DNA from: Chlamydiota bacterium
GTDB taxonomy: Bacteria > Chlamydiota > Chlamydiia > Chlamydiales > Rhabdochlamydiaceae
Assembly: GCA_011065235.1 (NCBI GenBank)
Contig: JAAKFB010000034.1
Span: forward strand, 1 to 12,302
Direction: 5' to 3'
Length of the DNA stretch: 12,302 nucleotides
The number at the start of each line of letters is the position of its first letter. Positions within the stretch are counted from its first letter, which is position 1. Shown one piece after another: positions 12,294 to 12,302 of the stretch. The position numbers were made by a program, and so were the translations under genes. Below the pieces are notes generated by a model. That model saw only the letters and a list, made by a program, of their open reading frames with translations. It searched no databases and was not told the origin of the DNA.

Positions 12294-12302
12294 ATGACCT
12301 CA
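12294..12302 (+). CDS. First codons of a further gene (cut by the window edge)
   Basis: ATG ACC TCA (M-T-S) is preceded by AAGGAG at 12283-12288 with a five-base spacer. Only three codons are visible, so the product cannot be named. Position and strand make it a candidate partner or continuation locus of the Rhs-like gene, 104 bases upstream. Confidence 0.55.

Noticed and set aside
1..12302. tRNA genes, rRNA, CRISPR arrays, insertion sequences
   Set aside because: I looked for tRNA T-loop signatures in the gene-free stretches, regularly spaced repeats and transposase-like proteins and saw none.

Overview
The window most likely comes from a member of the Chlamydiae outside the genus Chlamydia (an environmental, amoeba- or protist-associated lineage). 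Three things point there. The ribosomal protein S4 and the tRNA uridine hydroxylase (TrhO) resemble my memory of the chlamydial versions and lie head-to-head, as rs4 and yceA do in Chlamydia. The block YidD / LysM membrane protein / PheT / repeat lipoprotein / O6-alkylguanine methyltransferase matches, as I recall it, the CT473-CT477 order of C. trachomatis. There is also an Inc-like protein with paired membrane segments and a coiled coil. Assignments are from reading motifs by eye; no database search was possible.

Layout. 1-308 (-): the 5' part of an FAD/NAD(P)-binding electron-transfer subunit of the SudB/NfnA type, distinctly GC-richer than its neighbour. 410-766 (+): an unrecognised 118-residue protein with its own promoter and a strong terminator. 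825-1175: no convincing gene, but a shuffled set of short direct and inverted repeats. 1176-1793 (-): rpsD. 1905-2879 (+): trhO, overlapped at its end by an Inc-like membrane protein gene (2851-3405). 3402-3590 (-): a small coiled-coil protein. 3686-3874 (+): a tiny acidic lipoprotein. 3858-7368 (-): a compact operon pheT -> YwqK/MORN-type repeat lipoprotein -> ogt. 7426-8607 (+): an inner-membrane-anchored LysM protein, divergent from pheT through completely interlocked promoters. 8604-9772 (-): an operon of a secreted zinc-ribbon protein, a GNAT acetyltransferase and YidD. 9893-10249 (+): a small three-helix membrane protein. 10321-12189 (+): a secreted Rhs/YD-repeat protein that stops before any core or toxin domain. 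12294 onward (+): the first codons of another gene.

How it fits together. Translation (S4, PheT, TrhO), DNA repair (Ogt) and envelope biogenesis (YidD, LysM protein, lipoproteins) make up the conserved backbone. The Inc-like protein and the Rhs fragment with its small membrane neighbour look like host- or competitor-facing accessory genes; the Rhs end of the window is also more AT-rich. The most striking single point is a phenylalanyl-tRNA synthetase beta chain that lacks, by a clean in-frame gap, the whole N-terminal OB-fold tRNA-binding domain. Several convergent gene pairs overlap at their stop codons, and two genes have a -10 box placed so close to the start codon that leaderless mRNA is plausible.
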